Of a stretch of 55,151 nt of DNA, positions 1-10,180 are shown piece after piece. The first letter of the stretch is position 1, and each line of letters begins with the position of its first letter. The stretch spans positions 1-55,151 of the forward strand of contig JAUCBJ010004945.1 of assembly GCA_032718475.1 (NCBI GenBank). Direction: 5' to 3'. The notes under the pieces are model-generated. The model ran no database searches and was not told the DNA's origin. It worked only from the letters and a program-made list of their open reading frames with translations. The stretch comes from Nemertoderma westbladi. Its lineage: Eukaryota > Xenacoelomorpha > Nemertodermatida > Nemertodermatidae. A program made the position numbers and the translations under genes.

Positions 1-3000
1 CTAAGTAGGCTGACAGCACTAGATATCTGAGACAGTTCTTCCAACTCAGAGATATCAACTGCTTTGGTGTAATCCTCTCCATTGATGTAATCTAAGTCAG
101 TGTGAGAGCCCAGATTTGAGTCGGAATCAGTTCTCTTCCCATAGAGTATGTCACGTACCTGGTCTGGAACAGTCCATGCCTCTGAAGTCTCATCGTCAGT
201 AAGATACCGGTATGGGTCTTGATAAGGTCTGTGTCTGGTTCCCGGTGTATCGTACACACTATGATGTTGCAACTCTGTTCCCCCAGGACTTGCGGCTTGG
301 AGTCTTTCTGCATAAGTAGAACCACGGGAGGCCTCACTCCAAAGACCAGGTTTTCTGTGGCTTCTTGTTACAACCGGGTCAACATTATCTTGTGACAATG
401 AACTAGGCAATCGATCTACATATGAAGTTGATTGCCGCGGTTGTGACTCGCTTCGAAGGCCTCTTCTTGTCACTTGATAAGTTCTGTTATGAATTTCTTG
501 ATTTTCTTTTAGTCTTTCTGTGTATGATTTAACGACTCTCGGTGCCTGCCGTCGCTTGGTACTGCCACTGCCTGGAAAATGCTTGGAACCAAACATCTTG
601 TAGTTGTTCCGCAAATTACTGGGGCCAGGTCGAGCTGGGAGATTGCTTTTAGTTCCCAGATCTTTTAGTCTTTGCGTATATGGACGAGGTTCTCTTGGAG
701 CAGAATGACGTATCACATCTGGCCTTTGAAGTTTTACAAAATCAGTAAAAGAGCGCCTCTTTGGTGGAAGTGGCTGATATTCCACACCTGAAGGTGTAAT
801 CTGAACACATTGGTCAATTGTATTATTTTCAATATCTTCAACTGTTAATGTGTCACTAAGCTCACTCGCATCATCCAAGCTTTGAACATCACAATCCCTG
901 ACAAGCTGCCTCACTTCTAATTGATCATGCCTTGCCGCCAAAGCTTTATTGACAATATTTAAATTGTTTCTTGTCCGAACAGCTTTATCCTCCAAAACTT
1001 TTTCTGAATTTACACAAGTTGGACTTTTTAAATGTGTACTTTCAATTTGGCCTGTGTTGGTGTGTCGATCTGGTGATTCAATATTGTTTTCCAACATATC
1101 AGACATTAGTTTACGGGCACCAAGAAGACGTTTTGTAAATTCTTGATCTTGACTGGACCTCTTTTCATTATTAGTTTTAGGTTTATCCGAATTCTTTACA
1201 GAAACCTGCCTCTGAAATGGTTGTTTTTCAATTTGACGACGATCTGCTAAATCTTTTTTGAATTTTATGTTTTGTTGCCTACGTTTTTCTGTCATCCACT
1301 GCCTTAATTTTTCTCTTTCAGCTTCTGATCTCATACCTCGATGCGATATGCCTTTATCTTTGCCAAATATCTGTTTAAGTTCACGAGCTGATAGTGTCAC
1401 ATGCATACTACTGGGTTTGTTGCCATATTGTAACACTGCTGGTTCACTACGTGCAGATCTCTGTCCAGTCAATGGTGAATGTGTTCTTCCTCTGTCAACT
1501 TTCAATTTCTCTTGTACTTTGTAATGTGTAGGACCATCATTGGCAACTTTACCATTGGCAGAATCGTCATTAACATCCATAACATTGTCTATGGTACCTA
1601 AAAGTCTTGTAGAATCTTGGAATTGTCTTTCCATTCCTTTACTCAAATTTTCCATATTCTTTAGTTGTTTATTCATCAAATCCAGTCTTTTGCCCAACTT
1701 ACCACTGGCCTCTATCTGTGCAGCCTTTGCTTTAATCACACCATTTTCTTCAGCTGCTTCCAAAATTGATGCTGTTAGTTGGTCATTGCCTAGTTTCTGT
1801 GGACTAGTGCCTTGACTTCGACTGTGAGTGAGAGTCTGGGAAGCTGCATATTGAAGCTCTGCATAACTTGGCTTTGACATTTGTAAAGATTCTTCTTCAT
1901 CTACTTTTACTACAGGATGCCCTGAAACAGGAAGTTGGTTAATAAATGAAGTTGCATCCTGAATATCGGTAACATTAATAAATTCATGCTGTTTTTCTTC
2001 AACATGATCAGATGGTCTACCATATTTCAATTCAACAAATACATGTGGTGGAAGAATCCGGTGCAGTGAATCATTGACCATATGATCTAAAGCACTCTGA
2101 GGAAATGCATGAGTTTGGTGTATAATATCATCTTCAACAGAAACCTCAAAACTACTCCCAGGTGCATCCTCTATAACTGCTTCACGTTCAAATCTTTTGT
2201 CAACTTTCATTGATACTTTCTTTACTGAAGTCTCAGGCTGGCCTTTATTTAGAATGGGACCTTTCTTAATAAAATCAGTGAATATATCTTTTGGAATATC
2301 TGTATTTTTGGAAATTCTTGTAGGGGATAGAGAGTGTGGTCTCTTTGGTATATCAGTTTTCCGCCGACGCCGCCTAGGTATGCTTTGTCTGTTTCCAATT
2401 GGCTCAAATGGTTGAATTGTTGCTGACAATAGCTGCACTTGTCCACTAGAATCTGTAGCCAACTGAGGTGACTTTGCATGTAATGTATAAGGCATAGTTC
2501 TACCATGTATATTTTGCTCATGTTCAAGGAGTACATTTGAAGGAATGAGTGTTTGGTCAGAATCTTGCTGGAAAGTTAAACCAGGATGTTGTGAAAATGT
2601 ACCAGTACTCCCCATATTATTCATATTTTGGTATGAAATTTCCTGAGCTGGCATAGAGTATTTATTTTCATGTTTATTTGATTGAAAGTCTGGAAGTGTT
2701 AGTAAAGGAGGAAATATATTTTTATTATACATTGGATCACTTTCAATTCCCGATTCATGGAATTGTATATAGCTGCTAATAGGTTGCCTGTCATCTATTT
2801 GTAGAAGGGGTATACTAGGTTCAAAACATTGCATTGGTTCATTAATGCCAGTAATCATACCATCATGTATTTTCTTGGGAATGACTTTGGCATTGGCTTT
2901 GGCTGGTTTCCCTTTCCTTTTTATATATTTTTGGAATCGACGCTCAATTTGAAAGTCTAATTTATCATCATCAAATCTTTCAACTATATTATTGGGATAG

Positions 3001-6000
3001 CTGCTGGAATATAAAGGATTTCTTGGTAATAATATATGTTGGTCTGCAGAAGCAACATGGTGTTGTTCAGTCACATAATTATCAGCAGTGGCTGAAGGTA
3101 TTATATTTATATTGGAAACACTTAACAAAGGAAAACTTGGTTGCCATGATTGATTTGGTAATTGGTTGATGTATTCCCTAGATATATTCTGACGTATAGG
3201 GCTAGTAGATGCATTCACTCTATGTATACTTGGAGGTGAAGATCCTCTCTTTGCAGCTAGAATCTCCAATAATGACTGTCTCATTTCATGTCTTAATTGT
3301 TTCATAATTGGCTCTCTAGAATTAATATCATTATGGCTTTTCCAAGAGAAATGTCGACTACTATCAAAATTTCCTTTTCCCTTTCCTTTTCCTCTTCGTG
3401 TTTGTTCATTTTTAGATTTTTGACTTGGAGTTGAAAATGGACCATCACTATGAATTTCACCTGGTGTATAAGTAACTGATGTTAAAGATGACCCATCATG
3501 TTGACCAGACAATGCCAAATTGGCTTGATCAGGAAAAGAATGTATGGATCCAGATGGTGTATTATTATGCTCCTCATGATAAATAGATCTGGGGTGCACT
3601 GGATGGTGTGGAGATGATGTAGAGGTTGTATGCCCTGACCTTTGATGTGGAATCCTTCCTGATTTCACTCCATGTGGTGATGAATATCCACCAAGTGATG
3701 ATGATGTTATGTCATCAGGTGACCTTATCTGATTGTGACGAGGTAGTGGTGAGGGTTCTCGCAGAACATATGGGGGTGGAGTTTGCCGGCGACTACAAAC
3801 CTTTCTCTGGCGGTGTTTCTTATTTTGGTTTTCTCTTGTGATAATAATTGCATCAGGACTACCCAAGCGACGTCTTCTAGGAGTTGGGTTGTCACTAATA
3901 GATGATGTGCCAATTTTCTCATCATCTGGAAGACAATTTTGATGGGTTTGATCATTTGGAATATGACCATGAACAGTAAAAACCGAGTATATATCTGGTG
4001 GTTGGGTAATACCAAAGTTATCAGGGTGATATTTATTCTCAATCAACCATAAACTATTCATGACATCTTGTAATGGTATATTTAATCGCATTGCAGACTT
4101 TACATCATACCAATCTACATGACAACCAAGAATCTTCTGCAGGCCTGGTTTTGGTTGTCCACAAGACCAACTGGCCAACCATTCTAAAAGAGGTTTCTCA
4201 GTCTCATATTTTTGACCAAGCTTCAGAATGGGAATTGTCTTTGAACTAAAAGCTCCATCCAAAGCGACTTCAGTTTTCAGTTCACTTAAACTATGTGATC
4301 GATGTAATTTTAGTTGGTGAATAAGCTTTCGTCTTTGATTAATTTCTTCCGAAGTATTATATTCTTTACCAAATAAACTATTGCACTCTGAATAGTTATC
4401 TCCTTGCCTTGTAGCCAATCTGTTGAGTTTCTGGGAGTCATCCATATTAGCCATAGTATCTAAGCTAGATGTACTATAGCTTCTATTCAATTTATATTTA
4501 CAATTTTCTTTAATATTTGTCAGGACATTGTCTGCCATACCACTTGTGATATCCTTCACTGAACATCTTGATGGCTTACCCAATGCTTCAACTAATACAG
4601 TTGGTGGCAGCTCTTGGGTTAAAGATAAATTATGCGTCTGGTTAGTGAACTGAGGCTTTCTTATAATATCTAACTCTGTGGTGGAACATTCAATTTGGTA
4701 GCTATTAATTAGAGGAAAGTTGAGTAAACAACCCTTTGAAATAGAGTCAGCATGAATCTCAAGGTCTCGGCTCATTGTTACAGCAAGGAAGTCATCAATA
4801 GCATTCATGTAATCAATTTCTTTCTCTGTGTCGAACCAATCACACCATTTTTCATGTGTTTTATTATAGAGATTGTAAAAATCGAAATGGTTTGCCATGA
4901 AATTGTGTGTCTGTTTATAAAAATAATCCACCAATGTTGGTTCACTATTTGGTATCTTTTGTAAATGAGAAATAAAACGTTGATATTTAGAAGGGTATGT
5001 TAATTCCACACTTTGAATATCACACAGACCATAGCTGATTTTATGGGTATTGCTTAAAGATGGAGCCATATCTAACGCAACATCAAGGAGAATGTCATAG
5101 AGCTTATCTTTTTGTTTACCAAGCTGTGCCAGAGGTAGAAGACGTGAAACCCATGTCACTACATCTGCAGCAGCTGATTGGTGATCAGAGGCATCCACTG
5201 AATGACAGCTATTATAAACTTTCAAAACAGTGGCTGACATGGTACGGCAGTGTAATAACCAAACTGTTCCACATAACTGCCTCCATGATGACAATATAGT
5301 GCGTACATCCTTGGAAGCATTGCTAAGTGGGCAACCTTCAGATATATCTATAAGTCCTGTGGATTCTAATGAATGCAACTCATCTATAAATGATGGCAGA
5401 TGGTCTAATGGTGTTTGGAATTTAAGTTCATTTGCAAACCAAACACTGATCGGAAGAATGAGATTAGAAGACCGTAAAACAAGTAGAGCCAAGTGGATTA
5501 ATCCACTGAGTTCACAGTAGGTTATTTGCGAATCATTGGTCCCATCCAATACAGTATCAATCTGTGTGCAATAAAGTGGGGGATTTGATTCAGTTTCCAT
5601 CACATCAAGTTTGCACAGTCTAGCCTTAACAGCATCTGCAATATATTTCAGAAACCAACTTGTGGCCTCAAATCCAGACACGACTGAAACCTTTAGTAGA
5701 TCTGTTAGACTGTCAGTGATGGCCATCGATTGCTTTTTATCCAAACAGGCCAAACCAGCAAGGAGTTTGGAATCATCTGGTACAAAAAGCTTCAGTCTTT
5801 GCCCAATTAGGCTCAATGGATTAAGGTTGTTAGGTAAGTAGATACTGGCATTGACACTCTCACTGAGTGTATCAACATTTGGGGAGAGAAGATTACTGTA
5901 AGCCACACTCAAAGTGAAACCAACACGCCAATTACCTAGTCTACATGCAGTCCAAATAGCTTCAGGAATTAGACCAGACAGAAGAAGAAGTCGAAGACAG

Positions 6001-8738
6001 ACATCTGGATTCCACAGAGACAAAAGTTGATTAGCAGCTTCTGTAACACAGTTTGAATCAAGAATTATAGTGCGGTGAGGGGAATTGAATGGATTACTGC
6101 TTAGGTGAACTGGAGGCAGGGGTTTAGGTTGAGTCGGAGGGTAAACAAATAAATTACCTCCAGTAAAATATGTCGCCATGAAACGAGACAAACTCTGAAC
6201 TGTATGCAATGAATGTCTCGATTCGACCCAGCCAAGGTAACTTGCTGGTAAACCGGCACCAAACTTGTTAAATAATGAAAAATAAGAAGCAGAACTTTTG
6301 ATTATTCTCAGTCCATCAGCGTCACCACTTCCATCACTACATACCAGTTTTCCATTAAATTCCTTAAACATATAGCATTGTATGACATCATCAATCAATA
6401 ACAGGGCGGATCTAAGATCATAGTCTGCTAAATGGGCCAATAGGATTGATAGGAGGTTATGTTGATATCCTAATGACTCATTGTCAGTGATAGATTTGTT
6501 GTCAATCATTGGTACATAGTCTTTAATGTTTCTTTGGGAACCTGTAAATAGTTGTTGTTTCCACAGTGATACAGCCTGTTTAATGTCACCATTGTAGTAG
6601 GCCTTGTTAGCTGCTGATATATTTTTGCCTTTGAGTGCCTCAGAGGCTGGAGGCCTGCTGGTTACTAAGGTAACCCGTTGTTGGCATTGACCCATAATGG
6701 TTACAAGGCGATGTAGCCGATCTTTGCTGACCCGTAATCGTGAGTGAGGTTGCTGTGACAACCTCTGATACAATGCACAGCATGAGCTGTACAAACAATC
6801 CCAAAGATTATGCAACCAATAGCGACAGTCCATCTCGCCGTTACTATGGAAACCATTGACTGGGCGATTACCATAGGTTGCCAACAATGACGATTCTGAA
6901 TTGATTAATCTGTTGAATAACTTCGTTATTTTTGTAAATCCTATTTTCCCTTGACTTTCTAACTTAAACAACGTTGATACAAATGTGATGACGGATTCAA
7001 CCAAAAGCTGAGATTTACAGTCAAACTTCAATATATCCCAGACGCCAGTGGATAAATCGAACTCGTTCGCCTGTGGAATCAATTCTGATAGAAGTTGAAC
7101 TTTAATGAGACCCTCAAATATCAGAGCAGCAGATTCCTTACTCTTACAGACTGTAGAGTCTGTAATGACCAATGAGAGGGCTGAAAGGAATGACTTTAAT
7201 GCGTCGTGTAGCAACAGACTGGGATCATTGTCTATGATTGGCTCCTTCTTGCCATGGTTGCTAGGATAGATGAACTCGATTTTCCCGCCGTCGCCAATGT
7301 CCACTGGATCCTCAGCAACCGATGACGTCATTCCATCGCTGAGGACGGAACTCTCATTTGCAGTTCCATCTAGCGGCCGTCTTTCGAACTGCCGATCCCC
7401 AAACCCGCCCAGCTGCGGAATCAACTCACTAGGGGGTGCTGCGAATTGTAACTGTCGTCGAACCTCGTTGGCATCTGTAGATTGAGTGACGTCACGAATT
7501 ACTCCCATATAATTCGCTGATATTATTTCATTAACTCTATCAACTAACGATGGATTCTGCTCTTTTATTATTTTATTAATTTCATCGAAATTCCTGAAAC
7601 TTTTCTTCAAATAGAAACGCGTCGCGTTCTCACGGCTACATACATCGTCATGGAAACTCAGTATACAGACGTTATAGCCGTCGGTGGTAAGGAACAACAG
7701 CGGGTTGGTTGGGTGGGTCGATACGGAAAGGTGATTGGTCGTCAACCGGGTAGATGGGTCGCCGCCGCTAGTTACCATAACAACGGGGTGCAGCGATAGA
7801 TGCCGATAAGGTCGCTCGGAGTCCATTCCGTTTCCATGGCAACGTAACAGCAGCAGGGAGGGCGACAACGCCGAGTGAATGTATAGGTAACCCTCGTTGC
7901 TAATAGCAACGAGGTAAACATCGTCGGCAGTCCAGGACATCGAAGCGATTTGGTGACCATAGTTACCGGGGGTGAAGGTTGCCCCTGACAACCAATCAAT
8001 AAAGGAAAGTTGTGATTTGCTGTTACCAGAGCAACTAACAGCCAATAACGTACCAGAATGAGATGATTCGCATTGCATAGCAACAGGAATAAAGTCGCAT
8101 GCTATGTATGTTTCAAACCAATCACATCCCTGGAAATGGTGGTCATCCCCGCTTGTTGCCATAGTAATAACTCGAATCCCATCGTTGGTATATTCCAACC
8201 AATGAACGGCAAGAGAAACCGAATGATCGAGTTCCGTGAACCTTCCCGCAATCCTATTGGCTGACGATGTTGATACGCCATCTCGCGGCGGGTACCAGTG
8301 CCATTCCCCTTCTACGCTGTGCACAAAGCAACCGCTCCGGGGCGTAACGACAGCGCAATGCATCGAGTTGGAAGCTAAAATGACGCAACTCTCTAGGCAG
8401 CTGTCGTCGTAATTATCTGGCAGAACCAACTGGGACAATAAATATATATCTTTAGAGTCTTTGTCCCATATATACAGGTCTCTCCCGCGAGTGAGTCCAA
8501 CCAGATAGACCCCATTGGGACTGACTGCATGAGATATAGACAAGGCGAGATAGGGTTCGACCCCGGGTAATGACCTCTTAATTTTTCCGCTTGGGACAAA
8601 GAGTTTGCTGCCTCGCGTCTCGTCCAATAGGATCAGGCTGTCGGATCCACGGCCCATCCATATAACCCTCCCCCAACGTCGTTTACGTTTTATCCCGCAG
8701 TACGCTAAACATTCTAGCTCAACTACGTCGGGATCCAT
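1..8738 (-). CDS. CPLANE1: CPLANE1 (JBTS17/C5orf42-like) ciliogenesis and planar polarity effector 1; 3' end outside window
   Basis: Reading down from the ATG at 8736-8738 I checked every triplet to position 3 and found no stop: about 2,912 codons in one exon. The N-terminal ~430 residues resemble the beta-propeller of CPLANE1: the start reads like RRWGRVIWMGRGSDSLILLD and is followed by GVYLVGLTRGRDLYIWDKD. Residues ~450-1570 look like a helical solenoid. They are followed by a long Ser/Pro/Asn-rich disordered stretch, a basic coiled segment near residue 2470 (EREKLRQWMTEKRRQQ), and an acidic tail (SELEELSQISSAVSLL) like the CPLANE1 C-terminus, so only a few dozen codons are probably missing. 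Known role of the family: CPLANE complex recruitment of IFT-A proteins at the basal body, needed for ciliogenesis and Hedgehog/PCP signalling. Oddity: the vertebrate gene has about 50 exons, whereas here there is no intron. The open frame argues for a functional gene rather than a dead retrocopy. Orthology is inferred from remembered family sequence, not a search. Confidence 0.88.
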   Translation of the reverse strand, partial: MDPDVVELECLAYCGIKRKRRWGRVIWMGRGSDSLILLDETRGSKLFVPSGKIKRSLPGVEPYLALSISHAVSPNGVYLVGLTRGRDLYIWDKDSKDIYLLSQLVLPDNYDDSCLESCVILASNSMHCAVVTPRSGCFVHSVEGEWHWYPPRDGVSTSSANRIAGRFTELDHSVSLAVHWLEYTNDGIRVITMATSGDDHHFQGCDWFETYIACDFIPVAMQCESSHSGTLLAVSCSGNSKSQLSFIDWLSGATFTPGNYGHQIASMSWTADDVYLVAISNEGYLYIHSALSPSLLLLRCHGNGMDSERPYRHLSLHPVVMVTSGGDPSTRLTTNHLSVSTHPTNPLLFLTTDGYNVCILSFHDDVCSRENATRFYLKKSFRNFDEINKIIKEQNPSLVDRVNEIISANYMGVIRDVTQSTDANEVRRQLQFAAPPSELIPQLGGFGDRQFERRPLDGTANESSVLSDGMTSSVAEDPVDIGDGGKIEFIYPSNHGKKEPIIDNDPSLLLHDALKSFLSALSLVITDSTVCKSKESAALIFEGLIKVQLLSELIPQANEFDLSTGVWDILKFDCKSQLLVESVITFVSTLFKLESQGKIGFTKITKLFNRLINSESSLLATYGNRPVNGFHSNGEMDCRYWLHNLWDCLYSSCCALYQRLSQQPHSRLRVSKDRLHRLVTIMGQCQQRVTLVTSRPPASEALKGKNISAANKAYYNGDIKQAVSLWKQQLFTGSQRNIKDYVPMIDNKSITDNESLGYQHNLLSILLAHLADYDLRSALLLIDDVIQCYMFKEFNGKLVCSDGSGDADGLRIIKSSASYFSLFNKFGAGLPASYLGWVESRHSLHTVQSLSRFMATYFTGGNLFVYPPTQPKPLPPVHLSSNPFNSPHRTIILDSNCVTEAANQLLSLWNPDVCLRLLLLSGLIPEAIWTACRLGNWRVGFTLSVAYSNLLSPNVDTLSESVNASIYLPNNLNPLSLIGQRLKLFVPDDSKLLAGLACLDKKQSMAITDSLTDLLKVSVVSGFEATSWFLKYIADAVKARLCKLDVMETESNPPLYCTQIDTVLDGTNDSQITYCELSGLIHLALLVLRSSNLILPISVWFANELKFQTPLDHLPSFIDELHSLESTGLIDISEGCPLSNASKDVRTILSSWRQLCGTVWLLHCRTMSATVLKVYNSCHSVDASDHQSAAADVVTWVSRLLPLAQLGKQKDKLYDILLDVALDMAPSLSNTHKISYGLCDIQSVELTYPSKYQRFISHLQKIPNSEPTLVDYFYKQTHNFMANHFDFYNLYNKTHEKWCDWFDTEKEIDYMNAIDDFLAVTMSRDLEIHADSISKGCLLNFPLINSYQIECSTTELDIIRKPQFTNQTHNLSLTQELPPTVLVEALGKPSRCSVKDITSGMADNVLTNIKENCKYKLNRSYSTSSLDTMANMDDSQKLNRLATRQGDNYSECNSLFGKEYNTSEEINQRRKLIHQLKLHRSHSLSELKTEVALDGAFSSKTIPILKLGQKYETEKPLLEWLASWSCGQPKPGLQKILGCHVDWYDVKSAMRLNIPLQDVMNSLWLIENKYHPDNFGITQPPDIYSVFTVHGHIPNDQTHQNCLPDDEKIGTSSISDNPTPRRRRLGSPDAIIITRENQNKKHRQRKVCSRRQTPPPYVLREPSPLPRHNQIRSPDDITSSSLGGYSSPHGVKSGRIPHQRSGHTTSTSSPHHPVHPRSIYHEEHNNTPSGSIHSFPDQANLALSGQHDGSSLTSVTYTPGEIHSDGPFSTPSQKSKNEQTRRGKGKGKGNFDSSRHFSWKSHNDINSREPIMKQLRHEMRQSLLEILAAKRGSSPPSIHRVNASTSPIRQNISREYINQLPNQSWQPSFPLLSVSNINIIPSATADNYVTEQHHVASADQHILLPRNPLYSSSYPNNIVERFDDDKLDFQIERRFQKYIKRKGKPAKANAKVIPKKIHDGMITGINEPMQCFEPSIPLLQIDDRQPISSYIQFHESGIESDPMYNKNIFPPLLTLPDFQSNKHENKYSMPAQEISYQNMNNMGSTGTFSQHPGLTFQQDSDQTLIPSNVLLEHEQNIHGRTMPYTLHAKSPQLATDSSGQVQLLSATIQPFEPIGNRQSIPRRRRRKTDIPKRPHSLSPTRISKNTDIPKDIFTDFIKKGPILNKGQPETSVKKVSMKVDKRFEREAVIEDAPGSSFEVSVEDDIIHQTHAFPQSALDHMVNDSLHRILPPHVFVELKYGRPSDHVEEKQHEFINVTDIQDATSFINQLPVSGHPVVKVDEEESLQMSKPSYAELQYAASQTLTHSRSQGTSPQKLGNDQLTASILEAAEENGVIKAKAAQIEASGKLGKRLDLMNKQLKNMENLSKGMERQFQDSTRLLGTIDNVMDVNDDSANGKVANDGPTHYKVQEKLKVDRGRTHSPLTGQRSARSEPAVLQYGNKPSSMHVTLSARELKQIFGKDKGISHRGMRSEAEREKLRQWMTEKRRQQNIKFKKDLADRRQIEKQPFQRQVSVKNSDKPKTNNEKRSSQDQEFTKRLLGARKLMSDMLENNIESPDRHTNTGQIESTHLKSPTCVNSEKVLEDKAVRTRNNLNIVNKALAARHDQLEVRQLVRDCDVQSLDDASELSDTLTVEDIENNTIDQCVQITPSGVEYQPLPPKRRSFTDFVKLQRPDVIRHSAPREPRPYTQRLKDLGTKSNLPARPGPSNLRNNYKMFGSKHFPGSGSTKRRQAPRVVKSYTERLKENQEIHNRTYQVTRRGLRSESQPRQSTSYVDRLPSSLSQDNVDPVVTRSHRKPGLWSEASRGSTYAERLQAASPGGTELQHHSVYDTPGTRHRPYQDPYRYLTDDETSEAWTVPDQVRDILYGKRTDSDSNLGSHTDLDYINGEDYTKAVDISELEELSQISSAVSLL

Positions 8739-10180
8739 CTTCAACTAATAATTTCTAAACATCCTAAAGTGTTGTATCCATCAATAGCTTACATATATCT
8801 ATATATACCGGTATATGATTTAGCTATGCTAATAAAAATAATAATCTAAAAAAGAACAAACTAAGTTGTCCCCTTCAAATTTTTAGTCCCATAGTCATAT
8901 ATAAGTAAAGTCGTACTGTCGTAAATGTTTAATTTACTGCTACTGGTACAGTAATTTCATGTCGAATAATCTTTCAGGTACCGGTAGTTCGACGAAAAAA
9001 GAAAACAAATAAATAATTGAGTCCGTTGTTTCTAGAAAGAAAGGACTGATATTTATAAGGACTGTATTTATATGTATATTGCCTACTGCCTGACTGTATA
9101 CGGTTGATCCCGATTATTACTATTAAGTAAACATCATAATAAAAACTAAGGCATACCGGCGATCCTGATGGATGCACTTCCAAAACAATACCGTTCCCAT
9201 ATACTACTACAGTACCGTACCGGTTACCGGTACGTGGCGCATCAGTATGATATGAGAAATACACACATGTATACTGGTTACTGGTAGCCTACAGTATATT
9301 AGCTAATTTAATTACGAATGGTAGGTTGACTTACTTTAGCAGCCGACTACGTATCCATTCACCCATGGCACTATACAGCTATAGGCCTGGCCTACTAGTT
9401 ATTTCCTTTAAAAATATATAGGCCTAACATATAAAAATATAAAACAGACTGACAGGATACTGGAATATGTAGACCTACGTAGCATGTAGCGTAGCACTGC
9501 CTGGCTGTATCAGTCAAGGAAGAAGCTTTATCTACGATAAAAAGTAATATTTACTACCTTAGCGATAGATCTACAACCTACCTATTAGCATATAACTGCT
9601 GCTGTACTTTTGTAGGCCTACTTTGACGCTGTTAATTCCATCTCACACCAGATTGTTTGAATATTTACATTGTTACCAGGCAACATTGGTAGCATTCTAT
9701 ATATCTAACCAATCACCGCTCCAATGGCTTTTCAAGTGGGCGGTTTATTTGAATGAATTTAAATTTGAAGTGTAATAAGTGAACAGCAGCCTTCCGCCTA
9801 TTTCAATTATATCATAATGCAAAATTATTGACTAATAATACCATTAAGTATCAGCGGTGTGTCTGTATTAAGTATTTACACCGGCGACCAGTCCAGTATA
9901 GGTGATATTAAGAGGATTGTTTACACGCATCTGTAGGCTATATGAGCGGTGAACTACACTTTATCACGCACGGCCTTGGAAACGTGTCGTTAGGTCTTGC
10001 CGCCTTAGGTCCTGAGAGTGGTCGTTAGGTCCGGCGTAATTCGGACGAGATTATGGCCTGCGTAAAACAGTCACCGGTAGGCACTTCGCAATCCGTTACC
10101 GCGATTCGGCAATGGATAGACAACCTGATTGACGGTTGACAAACAATTATTTCAATGGGCAGCGATGAACTTTGCGGTGT
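8739..10180. other. Intergenic / 5' region of CPLANE1
   Basis: AT-rich non-coding DNA upstream of CPLANE1 with short ACCGGTACCGG, TAGGCCTA and TACTGTA words. Apart from the X-box/CCAAT cluster around 9672-9730, and a GTCGTTAGGTC word repeated at about 9985 and 10020 that recurs near 23410 and 34370, I see no gene or RNA. Confidence 0.6.
9672..9684. promoter_or_regulatory. RFX X-box-like site upstream of CPLANE1
   Basis: The sequence GTTACC-A-GGCAAC is an imperfectly symmetric dyad matching the X-box pattern (GTNRCC, 1-3 nt, RGYAAC) bound by RFX factors, which switch on ciliary genes across animals. It lies about 935 bp upstream of the CPLANE1 start codon, with CCAAT-type motifs just beyond it (AACCAATCAC near 9710, CTCCAATGG near 9721). 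A ciliary gene downstream makes this a plausible promoter element. The distance implies a 5' UTR or leader intron, which I cannot see directly. Confidence 0.5.

Noticed and set aside
92-8599. Many open frames of 60-105 codons on both strands across 0.1-8.6 kb
   Set aside because: They are shadows of the single CPLANE1 frame on the minus strand (different phase or opposite strand) with no domain of their own.
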